Shown one piece after another: positions 51,721-60,190 of a stretch of DNA of 64,000 nt. Origin of the DNA: an uncultured Collinsella sp. Lineage in GTDB: Bacteria > Actinomycetota > Coriobacteriia > Coriobacteriales > Coriobacteriaceae. The stretch covers positions 18,522 through 82,521 of the forward strand of contig CAUBPS010000012.1 of NCBI GenBank assembly GCA_958437935.1. The letters are read 5' to 3'. The first letter of the stretch is position 1. Each line of letters opens with the position of its first letter. Below the pieces are notes generated by a model. That model did not search any database. It saw nothing but the letters and a program-made list of their open reading frames with translations, and had not been told where the DNA came from. The position numbers and the translations under genes were made by a program.

Positions 51721-52432
51721 ATCCGCCTCGTTTTTCGTTTCGGTTTTCAAATCGCATCAAAACAAAACGTGAGTTTTGAAAATCGATAGTGACCGGAGGG
51801 AGCGATCATAGGCGGCTTGGCCGCCGCATGAAAATCGATTCGCTAATCCGAATCGTAATGCGATTCGCGGTACCTTTCGACAATCCAACAACGCTACGAG
51901 TCTCACTAAAGACTCTCCGCGTCATTGAAATGTCGAAAGCTGCCTCAACTTTTTCGCGGGCGTTACGAAAAAACGATTCGACAAGTCGAATGTTTGCGGC
52001 GCGGGCGCCGCAAACCCGCTGCGCGGTGACGCAAATACTCGGCATCCCTCGCATTCGCATCACCGCTCCGCTCTCGCTACAGCGAACTCTTAACACTCAG
52101 CATCCTTCGCGTTAAAAATTCGCTTCCGCTCACGGTCTTCACGCAGTTGCGACGCCGCGAGGCCTCTCGCTTGGAATGAGGCCTCTCATTCCACGTCTAC
52201 ACTGCGTTTCGCCCAATCACCGTTCCGGAGATTGCAAGATGACTGTGGGTGGCACTTTTGTGGGCCTATTCGTCCCAAAAAACACCACACCACAAATCTT
52301 GCTTATCACCTCTCACGGCGATAAGGTTTATTCGAAGTTGAAACTTCGCGCGAAAGAATCGTGGAGTCGATTCTTCATTTTTGGAACGACGCCAGCCGTT
52401 CCCCAAGGAAAGCGAATCGCATAGCAGGTTTT

Positions 52433-52452
52433 GATCGGAGGGGCCTCCGATC
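52433..52452. promoter_or_regulatory. Palindrome upstream of mobC, candidate operator or MobC site
   Basis: GATCGGAGG and CCTCCGATC are separated by GG, about 15 bases before the mobC ribosome-binding site. RHH proteins such as MobC often bind such dyads and repress their own operon (inference). Confidence 0.45.
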
Positions 52453-52475
52453 GCTGATTCGTTTCCGGAGGAATC

Positions 52476-53012
52476 ATGAGCAGGCTTCGCCCGCACACCG
52501 TCAAAGCATCTCTTTCCGATGAAGAGAAGAAAGCAATCGCTTCAATTGCAAAACGCCATAAGTTAAGCGAAGCTGAACTTATACGGTTTGTTTTATGCAA
52601 CATCAACGAGTTTGATATTGATTTCGGTTCTGCAGAAAACGTCGACCAGAAATCTCGATCTGAAGAGATTCACATCAAGGTTTCTCCAGCAGAGAAAAAG
52701 AAAATCGAAAGCAACGCGAACTCGCTCGGTGTAACCGTCAGTTCATACGCCCGTCGCGTTCTTATCAGTGGGAAAGTCGAAAAGATAGATTTCGATCGCG
52801 GAAGTGCCGAGAAAATTTATCACGAACTTTTGAAGCAGGGCACAAACCTCAATCAGCTCATGCATTTCATAAATGCTAACGGACTTCCCTCTTATAACGA
52901 GATAGCGGTTTTCAGAACCGTTGACCACGTTACGAAAAGCGCGGATCTCGCTTTTCGATTCCTGAAAACTCTTGAGCGTCGTTATTTCATCGAAGGTGGC
53001 AAAACGAAATGA
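52476..53012 (+). CDS. MobC-like relaxosome accessory protein
   Basis: 178 residues. Two ribbon-helix-helix-like segments are visible: KASLSDEEKKAIASIAKRHK and IHIKVSPAEKKKIESNANSL followed by GVTVSSYARRVLI. The C-terminus has the MobC helix EKIYHELLKQGTNLNQLMHF. It would bind oriT and help the relaxase. GGAGGA precedes the ATG. The stop overlaps the relaxase start (ATGA). Codon use is more AT-rich than in the chromosomal genes. Confidence 0.82.
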   Translation: MSRLRPHTVKASLSDEEKKAIASIAKRHKLSEAELIRFVLCNINEFDIDFGSAENVDQKSRSEEIHIKVSPAEKKKIESNANSLGVTVSSYARRVLISGKVEKIDFDRGSAEKIYHELLKQGTNLNQLMHFINANGLPSYNEIAVFRTVDHVTKSADLAFRFLKTLERRYFIEGGKTK

Positions 53013-54205
53013 CGGTTATCAAGCAGAAGAGCGTTTCGAGCGATCGGTACGCAAAGAATGTCCGTAAGTACATCAACGGAAAACATGCCTTGGCCCGTGA
53101 CGGTTGGAACATCGAATGCGACAAGTATTGGTTTTCTAAAATGGCGATGACCAGAAAGGTTTTTCATCACGACAAACCTTCGAGAGCCGGTGCCAAGAAC
53201 GTGACTATCCTTCACCAGATTCTCGCGTTCCTGCCCGAAGAATGTTCGTGCAACGGCGGTAAGATGACTCCGGAAAAATGCATGTCGTACGCGAAAGAAT
53301 GGGTCGCCCAGCATTATCAAAATCAGCAAGTTATCTTTGCGTTGCATGAAGAAAGCGATAAAGCTGGCAAACGTTATGCCGTCCACATGGCGATAAATCG
53401 AACCGATTTGCTGACGGGTAAACGCTGCGACACCGGTGGCCGTCGAGGCAAATACGAGCGCGCTTCATGGGTTCGTGAACTTGATGACAAATGGAACCTC
53501 GTCCAACTTGAGAAGGGAAAGAAGAATTCGAAGATTCGTGAGCGCCAACCTCGCGAGATCGAAAAGGAAATCATCGACCGCGACGAATACAGTTACAAAA
53601 ACAATCTGCGCGAGCTGATCCATATCGCAATTGACGAAGGTCGCGTAAAGAACATGGAGCAGTTCAAAAAAATACTTGCATCATGGGGTGTGGATATTTT
53701 CATCAAGAACAATCGAGTCTATGCGACAGATCTTGATATCAAAGAGGCCGGCAATCCGAAATGCACTTTCAACCTGACTCGTCTTGACGGGCGCTTTGCG
53801 TTGAAGTCATTGCAGACGGCTTTCGAAAATAACATGTTGGAAGCTGAGCGAGCGTTGCCGTACGAGAAGCGCTGTGAGATTTACATCCAGCGCCTCAAGA
53901 AGGCGTACTCGGCGTGGGTCGAGCAGGCGAAAGCGAGCAAGGGCGTGGCCTACAATTCATTTCCCAGATTCATCGCACCGAAGTGTGATGAGGACCTGCT
54001 CGAAGATCCGGCGGTTCGCGATGAGCTTCTTGCGCGTCGCGGTTATGCGAGGGAGATTCGCAACCGTTACGCCGGCGCCGTTCCCGATGCCGGCGATGAC
54101 CGCGTTCGCGCCGCCGGCCAGGCGCACGGCGGTAGTGTCGTGTCGCGGCAGATGGACGATCGCGTCGTTGATCGCGGTGACTACTCGCGCGACACGCCTC
54201 GCTAG
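53009..54205 (+). CDS. Relaxase / mobilization nuclease (VirD2-like, MobP type)
   Basis: 398 residues. The N-terminal ~200 form the relaxase domain. A candidate catalytic Tyr lies in SSDRYAKNVRKYI, and the metal-binding His motif is seen as FALHEESDKAGKRYAVHMAINR (first His and VHMAIN). The rest is helical and basic, without a recognised helicase or primase. It would nick oriT and lead the strand into a recipient using another element's secretion system. The final ~40 residues are Arg/Asp-rich and low in complexity. Confidence 0.85.
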   Translation: MTVIKQKSVSSDRYAKNVRKYINGKHALARDGWNIECDKYWFSKMAMTRKVFHHDKPSRAGAKNVTILHQILAFLPEECSCNGGKMTPEKCMSYAKEWVAQHYQNQQVIFALHEESDKAGKRYAVHMAINRTDLLTGKRCDTGGRRGKYERASWVRELDDKWNLVQLEKGKKNSKIRERQPREIEKEIIDRDEYSYKNNLRELIHIAIDEGRVKNMEQFKKILASWGVDIFIKNNRVYATDLDIKEAGNPKCTFNLTRLDGRFALKSLQTAFENNMLEAERALPYEKRCEIYIQRLKKAYSAWVEQAKASKGVAYNSFPRFIAPKCDEDLLEDPAVRDELLARRGYAREIRNRYAGAVPDAGDDRVRAAGQAHGGSVVSRQMDDRVVDRGDYSRDTPR

Positions 54206-54249
54206 TTTTGAACTGCTGGAGTGACATTCATCAGCCCAGAATCCTGAGA

Positions 54250-54318
54250 AGAAAGGGCCGAACCGAAGTGTCTGGCCGGACGCCAATTGTCCGGGAACTG
54301 CTTGGTTCGACCCTCTTC
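54250..54318. terminator. Bidirectional-looking inverted repeat between convergent genes
   Basis: AAGGGCCGAACC and GGTTCGACCCTCTT pair over an inner CCGGAC/GTCCGG stem. It lies between the relaxase and the minus-strand gene at 54,347-54,625. Confidence 0.55.
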
Positions 54319-54346
54319 TACTTTACTTCCATGGCCATGCAGCGGT

Positions 54347-54625
54347 CTAGCACTCCTTGACCGGATGCTTCTCACCGAAACCACCGTCGATGCCGAAACG
54401 GCAGAGCCTGTCAATGGCGCGAAGATGCTCGTCGATGGCAGTTGCAATCTGGGCATCGATCTCGCTGTCATGGTCGTTAACGTCGCGGACTGCGCTGTCT
54501 GCATCCATAAAGGCCTTGATTGCTTGGTTGAACTGAACCTTGAAAGCATCGACCTTCTCAACTGCGGCAGCTCGATCTGCTATTTCGCGTTCGAGACGCT
54601 GAACGATTTCCTGCGTGTCGCTCAT
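54347..54625 (-). CDS. Small helical hypothetical protein
   Basis: 92 residues from ATG 54,623-54,625 (GGAAAGGAA upstream). Residues ~1-60 look like a coiled coil (EIVQRLEREIADRAAAVEKV). No family is recognised. It may be an element-specific accessory factor. Confidence 0.65.
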   Translation of the reverse strand: MSDTQEIVQRLEREIADRAAAVEKVDAFKVQFNQAIKAFMDADSAVRDVNDHDSEIDAQIATAIDEHLRAIDRLCRFGIDGGFGEKHPVKEC

Positions 54626-54770
54626 AGCTATTCCTTTCCCTTGGGTGTTTTTACTTAATATATCGCCCCGTGCGGACACGATTCTCACCTAAGGTATGGC
54701 AGTGGCGTATGTTCACAAGCCCGCAGGTAAACGGCTCAACAGGAGTCGATTTACGAGGCGATTAGACCAA

Positions 54771-54802
54771 GGGTGGTGCGGATACTCGCACCACCTCTTT
54801 TT
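54771..54802 (+). terminator. Rho-independent terminator without a known + strand gene
   Basis: GGTGGTGCG and CGCACCACC are followed by TCTTTTT on the plus strand. Both neighbouring genes run on the minus strand, so the transcript it would end is unknown; a small RNA from 54,660-54,800 is possible. Confidence 0.6.
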
Positions 54803-54888
54803 CGATCCTTAAAACGCATCTGGTGAGGTCGATTTTTCGGCAATGCCGCCGCTCACCGCGAACGGTCTGTTTGGCATCGAGAACGGCC

Positions 54889-55116
54889 CTAATCGGCTTT
54901 CATCGCCATATGAATGACGTTGTCCATCGGGAAACGAGCGCCGTCATCGTTGACCAAAGCCTCGTCGTAGGTTTCTTTGTCTGCCATGTCCTCCGCTTTC
55001 TCAAGCGCAGCTCTTCTCACGAACTCGGAAAAGGTCATGCTTGAGTTGTCCGCATGAGCCTGAATCAAGGCCATTTCGTTCTCGTCGAACATGACCGCAA
55101 TCTCGCACATTGCCAT
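54889..55116 (-). CDS. RHH antitoxin-like protein (DUF6290/RelB-like)
   Basis: 75 residues from ATG 55,114-55,116 with GGAACA upstream. IAVMFDENEMALIQAHADNS and MTFSEFVRRAALEKAEDM form a ribbon-helix-helix, followed by an acidic tail typical of antitoxins. No toxin gene is found on either side, so it is either an orphan or a DNA-binding regulator. Confidence 0.65.
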   Translation of the reverse strand: MAMCEIAVMFDENEMALIQAHADNSSMTFSEFVRRAALEKAEDMADKETYDEALVNDDGARFPMDNVIHMAMKAD

Positions 55117-55202
55117 GATTGTTCCAATCAATGCCGGCACCGGACTTTACTGGTACACATCTTATTGTTCATATTCAAAGTCTCAAAACGTATGCCGCGC
55201 GG

Positions 55203-55244
55203 CACTCGAAAATCGAACTCTCGATGTCGTGAACATCGAGTGCC
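55203..55244. promoter_or_regulatory. Dyads upstream of the resolvase, candidate res subsites
   Basis: CTCGATGT/ACATCGAG (55,220-55,240) is nested in GCACTCGA/TCGAGTGC (55,203-55,243), about 70-110 bases before the resolvase start, where resolvase sites usually lie. Confidence 0.45.
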
Positions 55245-55313
55245 GAAACCTAGTGTCAAAACCTCCCCCTAGATTCCCATGGGAAAATCAAATACGAGGT
55301 TGGGAGGCCGAAA

Positions 55314-55898
55314 ATGACCAGATACGGCTACGCACGCGTAAGTACAAAGGAGCAGAAATTAGATCGCCAAATCGAAGCGCTGGTCAATGCCGGCGTACCC
55401 TATGGCCATATCTATAAGGACAAAGAAACTGGCGGTCGTGATGGTGACCGCACGCAGCAGAAAAAGTTGTTCAAAAAAATGAAGCGTGGCGATGAAGTGG
55501 TCGTCGAGTCTTGGGAGCGTCTATCCAGATCGACCAGGCAGCTGCTCAACTACGACCTGATGTTCCGAAACCTCGGGGTCAAACTGACTTCCTTGAAACA
55601 ACCCGTTGATCTGGACACCGCGTTCGGCCGTTTCGTGCTGGGTACCCACGCCTGCACAGCCGAGCTTGAACGCGATCTGATCAAGCAGCGCCAGGCCGAG
55701 GGTATCGCCGTCAAGCGAAGCCATGGCGGCAACGTCGGGGGCCGCCCGCGTATCGCGGACGTCAAGGTCGATGCGGCCGTGAAGCTCTACCTCGCCTGCG
55801 AGACGCCTATCACTGACATCTGCGCCGCCACGGGCATCTCGAAATCGACGTTGTACCGCGTGCTCCGTGAACGCGGATTGGTGGGCGTCAGGAAATGA
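55314..55898 (+). CDS. Serine resolvase
   Basis: 194 residues. The catalytic Ser is in YGYARVSTKEQKLDRQIEAL; SWERLSRSTRQLLNYDLMF and ELERDLIKQRQAEGIAVKRS complete the domain. A C-terminal helix-turn-helix (DICAATGISKSTLYRVLRER) follows. Small resolvases of this kind break down plasmid multimers. It differs clearly from the chromosomal recombinase at 34,511. Confidence 0.9.
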   Translation: MTRYGYARVSTKEQKLDRQIEALVNAGVPYGHIYKDKETGGRDGDRTQQKKLFKKMKRGDEVVVESWERLSRSTRQLLNYDLMFRNLGVKLTSLKQPVDLDTAFGRFVLGTHACTAELERDLIKQRQAEGIAVKRSHGGNVGGRPRIADVKVDAAVKLYLACETPITDICAATGISKSTLYRVLRERGLVGVRK

Positions 55899-56079
55899 GC
55901 CCGTCCATCGTTTCGCAATCTGTCAATAAGCTCGAGTGCAGCGGCGTTACTATATAAGAGTGCGGTATTTCTCCAACTGAAACCCTGCGTGAACGCATGA
56001 CCTGAGACGCCTTTTTAGAACTCACCGATCGCAGGATGACTACAAATCAACAGCGGCCGTGCATTGTCCCCAGCCGTAT

Positions 56080-56104
56080 GGCATGGCGGAGCCATGCCCT
56101 TTGT
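56080..56104 (+). terminator. Hairpin between resolvase and coiled-coil gene
   Basis: GGCATGGC and GCCATGCC over GGA, followed by CTTTGTTG. Possible terminator for the resolvase. Confidence 0.45.
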
Positions 56105-56122
56105 TGATTGGAGTGCCGCACC

Positions 56123-56701
56123 ATGGCAGACAATCCGAGCGAGAAGAAAATCAGCGAGACATCCGGCGTGAAGGCCGTCCTCGATGAGGCTGCCGAGCGG
56201 ATCGAGGCGACATGGCGGGAGAAGCTGCTGCGCGAGACGGCCGACCTCAAGACCGAGAACGCGCTGCTCAGGGCACAGCTCGACGAATCAAACCGCAAGC
56301 TCGCCGAGGCGACGGATCGGAATGAAAAGATTGAGGCCGACTGCAATGAGCGGATTGCCTTTATAGAGGAGAAGTTCGAACTCGACACCGCGAGCCTCGA
56401 GCTTGAGAACAGCGAGCTCCACGCCGCGAGCGTCAGGTATCTCGCCGATGCCAGGGAGCTCGACAGACAGGTCGTCCAACTCCATGTCGAGGCCGTAGCC
56501 ATGGTCGATGAGATCGAGCGCCTGCGCGGCGAGCGTAACGCCGCGCTGAAAGTCCAAACCGAGCTGAACGCCGCGCTCCTGGCCCAGCGCGACCTGATGG
56601 CCGAGGTCGCCGCCCTCAAGGACCGCCTCGCCGCCTCCGAGCAGCGGGCGGCCGTGGCCGAGGCCAAGGCCGAAATTATGACCCAGATGAGTGGCGAGTA
56701 G
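56123..56701 (+). CDS. Coiled-coil protein
   Basis: 192 residues from ATG 56,123 (MADNPSEKK), with TTGGAG 9 bases upstream. Nearly the whole length is charged heptad-type helix (LLRETADLKTENALLRAQLD, LASEQRAAVAEAKAEIMT-like). No membrane segment. It is followed after 2 bases by a small membrane protein and then a lipoprotein, which suggests a three-gene unit. Function unknown. Confidence 0.75.
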   Translation: MADNPSEKKISETSGVKAVLDEAAERIEATWREKLLRETADLKTENALLRAQLDESNRKLAEATDRNEKIEADCNERIAFIEEKFELDTASLELENSELHAASVRYLADARELDRQVVQLHVEAVAMVDEIERLRGERNAALKVQTELNAALLAQRDLMAEVAALKDRLAASEQRAAVAEAKAEIMTQMSGE

Positions 56702-56703
56702 AT

Positions 56704-56934
56704 ATGCCCGGCAAGCTGAAGGCGTCTCGCCGTGGGTTGATAACGGCAGGGCTAGTTGTCTTGTTGGTCACGGCACTCGCCTGGACTGCCATCGATGGTG
56801 CCGGCGCAAATGCGCTCACCATCAGCGGCGTCATCACCCATCAAAATGCCGTCTGGGCTTCAATTACAGCAGTTTCAGCGGTCACGCTCATTGGGGTTTG
56901 GCTGTTTGGCCGACGGAATTCAAAAACGGTTTAG
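56704..56934 (+). CDS. Small two-helix membrane protein
   Basis: 76 residues. Helices at ~12-30 (LITAGLVVLLVTALAWTAI) and ~50-68 (WASITAVSAVTLIGVWLFG) with a short Gly/Ala-rich loop and a basic C-terminus. It follows the coiled-coil gene by 2 bases. No family recognised. Confidence 0.65.
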   Translation: MPGKLKASRRGLITAGLVVLLVTALAWTAIDGAGANALTISGVITHQNAVWASITAVSAVTLIGVWLFGRRNSKTV

Positions 56935-56947
56935 TTTGGAGCAATCG

Positions 56948-57460
56948 ATGGAACATCTCTCCGCTAAAAAGGCAATCAACCTGGCTCGGAACTTTGGGGT
57001 TGCAGGCATTCTGGCAACCGCCCTGGTTACGACCTCTGGATGCATTCGTACAGATAATCACCAGTCGGAAGGCCAGGTTTCCAATTCTGATAGCTCGCAG
57101 GAAGACGGCGCAGTTTACGGCAAGATGGAGTATTCGGTCACTGCCGTCGAGGTACATGATTCCTCGTTTGGCGATGGCGGGAAGGTCGCCGTTGTTCGCT
57201 GGCACGCCATCAACAACCACACCGCAGATTCCGTTGCCGCTGGAAGCTACATTACGGCCTATCAGAATAAGCAGGTGCTGTCACCCGGCCTCGCCGCAGA
57301 CCTGGAAGACGATCAACTCTCTGCGCAAGGACTTGCGCCAGGGGGCGAATTTGATGGTATATCGGTCTTCGAGCTCAAAGACATGTCCCCCATTGAAGTG
57401 AAGATCAACGGGACGAGTGCCGGGTCGAACTCCCTCGACCAGACTTTTCAATTGGAATAG
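56948..57460 (+). CDS. Lipoprotein with DUF5067-like domain
   Basis: 170 residues from ATG 56,948 (MEHLSAKKA), with TTGGAG upstream; a longer frame to 56,756 is excluded because it overlaps the previous gene. The signal peptide has a lipobox (LVTTSGC). The mature part resembles DUF5067 immunoglobulin-like domains (VVRWHAINNHTADSVAAGSY). It would be anchored outside the membrane. Lipoproteins of this kind often occur on Gram-positive mobile elements. Confidence 0.75.
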   Translation: MEHLSAKKAINLARNFGVAGILATALVTTSGCIRTDNHQSEGQVSNSDSSQEDGAVYGKMEYSVTAVEVHDSSFGDGGKVAVVRWHAINNHTADSVAAGSYITAYQNKQVLSPGLAADLEDDQLSAQGLAPGGEFDGISVFELKDMSPIEVKINGTSAGSNSLDQTFQLE

Positions 57461-57476
57461 GCCGCAGCATCTAGTT

Positions 57477-57517
57477 TTCTAGAAACCTTCTAGAACTGCT
57501 CTAGAAGGTTTCTAGAA
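57477..57517. repeat. Perfect palindrome with doubled TTCTAGAA motif (site 1)
   Basis: 18-base arms TTCTAGAAACCTTCTAGA/TCTAGAAGGTTTCTAGAA over ACTGC. It contains the stop codon of the metallophosphoesterase gene and could end both convergent genes. The motif returns at the par promoter and at 63,566-63,608. Confidence 0.8.
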
Positions 57518-58227
57518 CTGGGCACAGTGCCTTCAATCGACACGATGTCCTGGTAGATGAGGCGATGTTTGCTGTCGCACCACTTGTCGCCGTGGTAGTG
57601 GCCGAAGAACCAGGTTCGGTAGTCGAGCCAACCGTCGATCTCGCCAAGGAATCGTTGAAGCCGGTCCCCTCGATACTCGCGTCCGCGCTCGAGGCACAGC
57701 TTTTCTGCCAGGTCAGCAGGAGCCTCGTGGGTCACCACGTAGTCGACCTTCCAGCCAACGCGGTCGAGCGAGGCGCGGCAGTGCCCCGTCTCGTCCTCGC
57801 TCGGCATCTCCTCGGGCCACCAGCTCCTCCCCTCCCTGCGATACTGCCTGTCGTTGCTCGCGGCACCGCCCATGGCAAGAACCGTGAGCTCGCCGATGTC
57901 GAACACCTCTCCGCGCATCAGGTGCAGCACGTGCGGTCGCGCCTCGTGAACGAGCCCGCCGCTCCACACCCGTACCGGCAGTTCTGCCAGCATCCGATGG
58001 TTCTCGTGGTTGCCGTCTACGAAACACGTGGTCCACGGCTTCGACTCAAACCAGTCGAGCCAATACCTCTCAGCATTTGACCCATCCCAGACAAAGCCGA
58101 AGTCCCCTGCGACGATCACTACGTCATCGCGCGTCAGCGTGCGGCCCAGCGGCCAGGCCTTGGATGAGAAACGGCTAGCCCCATACTCGGCCCTGCCATG
58201 CACATCGCCGGTCACATAGATAGTCAT
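57490..58227 (-). CDS. Metallophosphoesterase 1
   Basis: 245 residues from ATG 58,225-58,227, which overlaps the upstream stop (TGATG). The calcineurin-like metal motifs are complete: YVTGDVHG, IVAGDFGFVW, FVDGNHENH, VVTHEAPAD and FGHYHGD. It is similar to the next gene upstream in order and spacing of motifs and probably arose by duplication. The family hydrolyses phospho-mono/diesters; nucleic acid or dinucleotide substrates are possible. Third gene of a coupled set. Confidence 0.88.
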   Translation of the reverse strand: MTIYVTGDVHGRAEYGASRFSSKAWPLGRTLTRDDVVIVAGDFGFVWDGSNAERYWLDWFESKPWTTCFVDGNHENHRMLAELPVRVWSGGLVHEARPHVLHLMRGEVFDIGELTVLAMGGAASNDRQYRREGRSWWPEEMPSEDETGHCRASLDRVGWKVDYVVTHEAPADLAEKLCLERGREYRGDRLQRFLGEIDGWLDYRTWFFGHYHGDKWCDSKHRLIYQDIVSIEGTVPSSRNLLEQF

Positions 58228-58952
58228 CAGTACGCGCCCCACGGCAGGAGTTTGTCCCCGATCCTTACGATTCGGTCGTAGAGTACGGTGTGCCGTTCGT
58301 CCGGATTGCCGTCTCGGTGAAAATGTCCGTAATACCAGCGCTTGTAGTCCAGGCGGTCCTCGAGCTCGTCGAGGAATCCGGTCAGCCGGTCCACATCAGG
58401 GCGTTCCCAGCCTGGGTCCGGGTAGAGCGTCGGCGAGAGCATGCGCGTGGCGCAGGTATGGGTGATGACGCAGTCGACCTTCCAGCCGACCTCGTCGAGC
58501 TTTGTCCGCGCGGTATCGAAATCGCGCTCGTCCGGGAGCTCCTGAGGCCACCAGCTGGAATACGGCACGCGGTATTCCCTGTCCACGCTCGTGGCACCGC
58601 CCATGGTGAAGACCGTCGAGCCGTCGAGCTCGAAGATCTCGCCGCGCGTCAGGCGCCGAACGGACGAAGTATCCGACAGGCGCTGCGTCAGCCCGCCGTG
58701 CCACTGCTCTATGGGTCGCTCCTCCCAGTAGTCGAAGCGCTCGTGGTTTCCGTCCACGAACAACACCGTGTAGGGGCGCGACTCCAGCCAGGCGATGTCG
58801 GCGCATTCCTCGGCAGAGAAGTTCCACGGAAAGCCAAAGTCACCGGCAACGATGAGATAGTCGTCGCTCGTCAGACTGTCCCCAAGTTCCCAGTCGCGGA
58901 GCTTTTGCATGTCGAGCCCGCCGTGGATGTCGCCTGTCACATAGACCGTCAT
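58227..58952 (-). CDS. Metallophosphoesterase 2
   Basis: 241 residues from ATG 58,950-58,952 with AGAGGTG upstream; the long open frame to 59,207 is antisense read-through of the upstream gene. Motifs: VTGDIHGG, VAGDFGFPW, FVDGNHERF, VITHTCATR and YGHFHRDGN. Close relative of the downstream protein (shared WWPQEL/WWPEEM and GWKVD blocks). It overlaps the genes on both sides by 1-4 bases. Confidence 0.88.
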   Translation of the reverse strand: MTVYVTGDIHGGLDMQKLRDWELGDSLTSDDYLIVAGDFGFPWNFSAEECADIAWLESRPYTVLFVDGNHERFDYWEERPIEQWHGGLTQRLSDTSSVRRLTRGEIFELDGSTVFTMGGATSVDREYRVPYSSWWPQELPDERDFDTARTKLDEVGWKVDCVITHTCATRMLSPTLYPDPGWERPDVDRLTGFLDELEDRLDYKRWYYGHFHRDGNPDERHTVLYDRIVRIGDKLLPWGAY

Positions 58953-59587
58953 CGAATCACCTCTTCTCTCTTGTACGCCGCCAGCTCGCGCTCGACCTGC
59001 CTGTCGCCGGTCTCGTTGACCCACCAGGGCCATTTCACCCGGCCGCACGGCTCGCCGACTCCGGCGAACCATTCCCTCAGCTCGTCGAGGCTCACCGGGG
59101 AGTGCCCGTTGGCATCGCAACCGACGTCGTAGCGCAGAAGGCCCTGCTTGCGGTTGAACTCGTTGTACGCGCCGCCGCTGCTGTGGATGTGCCCGTGGAG
59201 GTGCCACGATCCATGGTTCATGCCCTGCCAGTCGGCCATGGGGTAATGGCTCAGGACGATCTTCTGCCCGTCGATCTTGAGCACGCAGATCGGCAGCTCC
59301 ACGGTGAACGCGCCCGCGACCGCCGGCTGGGTCCAGTCCTTGTCGTGGTTTCCCGGGACGAGGTGGATACGTCTGCAGGCGATTCGCTTGCGCAGCCCGT
59401 AGGCGTCCTGGGCGGTCATCTTGAATGAGAAATCCCCCAGGATGTAGAGCTCATCGTCCACGGCGACTTTGCCGTTGATGTTGTCGACGATGGCGTCGTT
59501 CATCTGCCAAATCGTCTCCCACGGGCGGTCGGTGAACTTCAGCACGTTCTCATGCCCGAAATGGGTGTCGCTGGTGAACCAGATCAT
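58949..59587 (-). CDS. Metallophosphoesterase 3
   Basis: 212 residues, a different subgroup from the other two: FTSDTHFGHENV, ILGDFSFK, LVPGNHDKDW, LSHYPMADW and LHGHIHSSGG. These are typical of small cytoplasmic phosphodiesterases related to YfcE/DUF-type. It is first in the set; its stop overlaps the next start (ATGA). The promoter should lie in 59,588-59,900. No kinase or ligase partner is visible, unlike in known repair or tRNA-repair operons. Confidence 0.87.
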   Translation of the reverse strand: MIWFTSDTHFGHENVLKFTDRPWETIWQMNDAIVDNINGKVAVDDELYILGDFSFKMTAQDAYGLRKRIACRRIHLVPGNHDKDWTQPAVAGAFTVELPICVLKIDGQKIVLSHYPMADWQGMNHGSWHLHGHIHSSGGAYNEFNRKQGLLRYDVGCDANGHSPVSLDELREWFAGVGEPCGRVKWPWWVNETGDRQVERELAAYKREEVIR

Positions 59588-59827
59588 TTTTATTGTCTCC
59601 TTTTGTCGCTAAAGAACGTTCTCCTTCGAGGTCAGGAGACGTATTTTGAGCGACATGAGGTGCATATCCCTCATGCTTTAAGCTCCAATCGCCGGATTTC
59701 CGCTTTTCAGAATTCTATAACGGCAAAGCCCCTGCTAGGGGGATTTCATGGGTGGGTATTGTAGCAGCTTGAGGAATGACGGCATGATGGATGTGACCGT
59801 CAGCTCGGATTTGTCAGATTGCCGGGC

Positions 59828-59856
59828 TCACTGTGGGTTGGGATAACCCACAGTGA
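59828..59856. promoter_or_regulatory. Perfect 12-base inverted repeat
   Basis: TCACTGTGGGTT and AACCCACAGTGA over GGGAT lie between the divergent phosphoesterase set and RHH gene. Candidate operator. The gap 59,588-59,990 has no other gene. Confidence 0.6.
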
Positions 59857-59888
59857 AACGAGTATATGCTCGGACTTAACGGGTTTAA

Positions 59889-59922
59889 TGCAAGAGTGGT
59901 GAAAGAATGCACCACTCTTGCA
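59889..59922. promoter_or_regulatory. Perfect 13-base inverted repeat
   Basis: TGCAAGAGTGGTG and CACCACTCTTGCA over an 8-base spacer, about 70 bases before the RHH gene. Candidate binding site of the encoded regulator. Confidence 0.6.
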
Positions 59923-59990
59923 ACGGTATGCTACAATTTCCGAAAACAGAATCGAAAGATAGTTCTATTTGTGAAAGGAGGTTGGTTTTA

Positions 59991-60146
59991 ATGGCAGTCG
60001 CGGAACCAAAAAAAAGAATTCAGGTCGCGCTGCCCTTCGCGATGTGGAAGAAACTCACCGAGCTCGCCGAGATTCGCGGCGTATCGAAGTCTGCCATGGC
60101 GTCGATTGCGATTAGCGAATTCCTCGAGCGCGAGGAGAAGAAATAG
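59991..60146 (+). CDS. Small RHH (CopG-like) DNA-binding protein
   Basis: 51 residues from ATG 59,991, with AAAGGAGG upstream; the longer frame to 59,907 runs through the operator repeats. RIQVALPFAMWKKLTELAEI and GVSKSAMASIAISEFLE form a ribbon-helix-helix. In size and place (before the rep gene) it resembles plasmid copy-number repressors such as CopG. Confidence 0.78.
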   Translation: MAVAEPKKRIQVALPFAMWKKLTELAEIRGVSKSAMASIAISEFLEREEKK

Positions 60147-60152
60147 GCATGA

Positions 60153-60190
60153 AAAAAGACCCGTGCCGCCAAGCAATTTGGGTCTTCTTT
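60153..60190 (+). terminator. Terminator after the RHH gene
   Basis: AAAAGACCC and GGGTCTTCTTT form stem and tail, 7 bases after the stop. Confidence 0.7.

Larger units (their letters stand above)
50513..52475. other. Gene-free, palindrome-rich 2-kb region
   Basis: No convincing gene in any frame. The region holds a large inverted repeat (50,921-51,241), a strong hairpin (51,252-51,283), a terminator-like stem (51,678-51,720), repeated GATTCG/CGAATC blocks (51,830-51,880) and a palindrome just before mobC. Such content next to mob genes suggests that the transfer origin lies here. A 61-codon frame (52,239-52,424, MTVGGTFVGLFVPKN) has a fair ribosome-binding site but no other support. Confidence 0.6.

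Noticed and set aside
52239..52424. 61-codon plus-strand gene upstream of mobC
   Set aside because: A fair ribosome-binding site exists, but the sequence has no motif and lies in the likely oriT region; kept only as a note in the region entry.
54889..55116. Complete toxin-antitoxin pair with the RHH gene
   Set aside because: No partner toxin frame was found on either side, so only the RHH protein is annotated.
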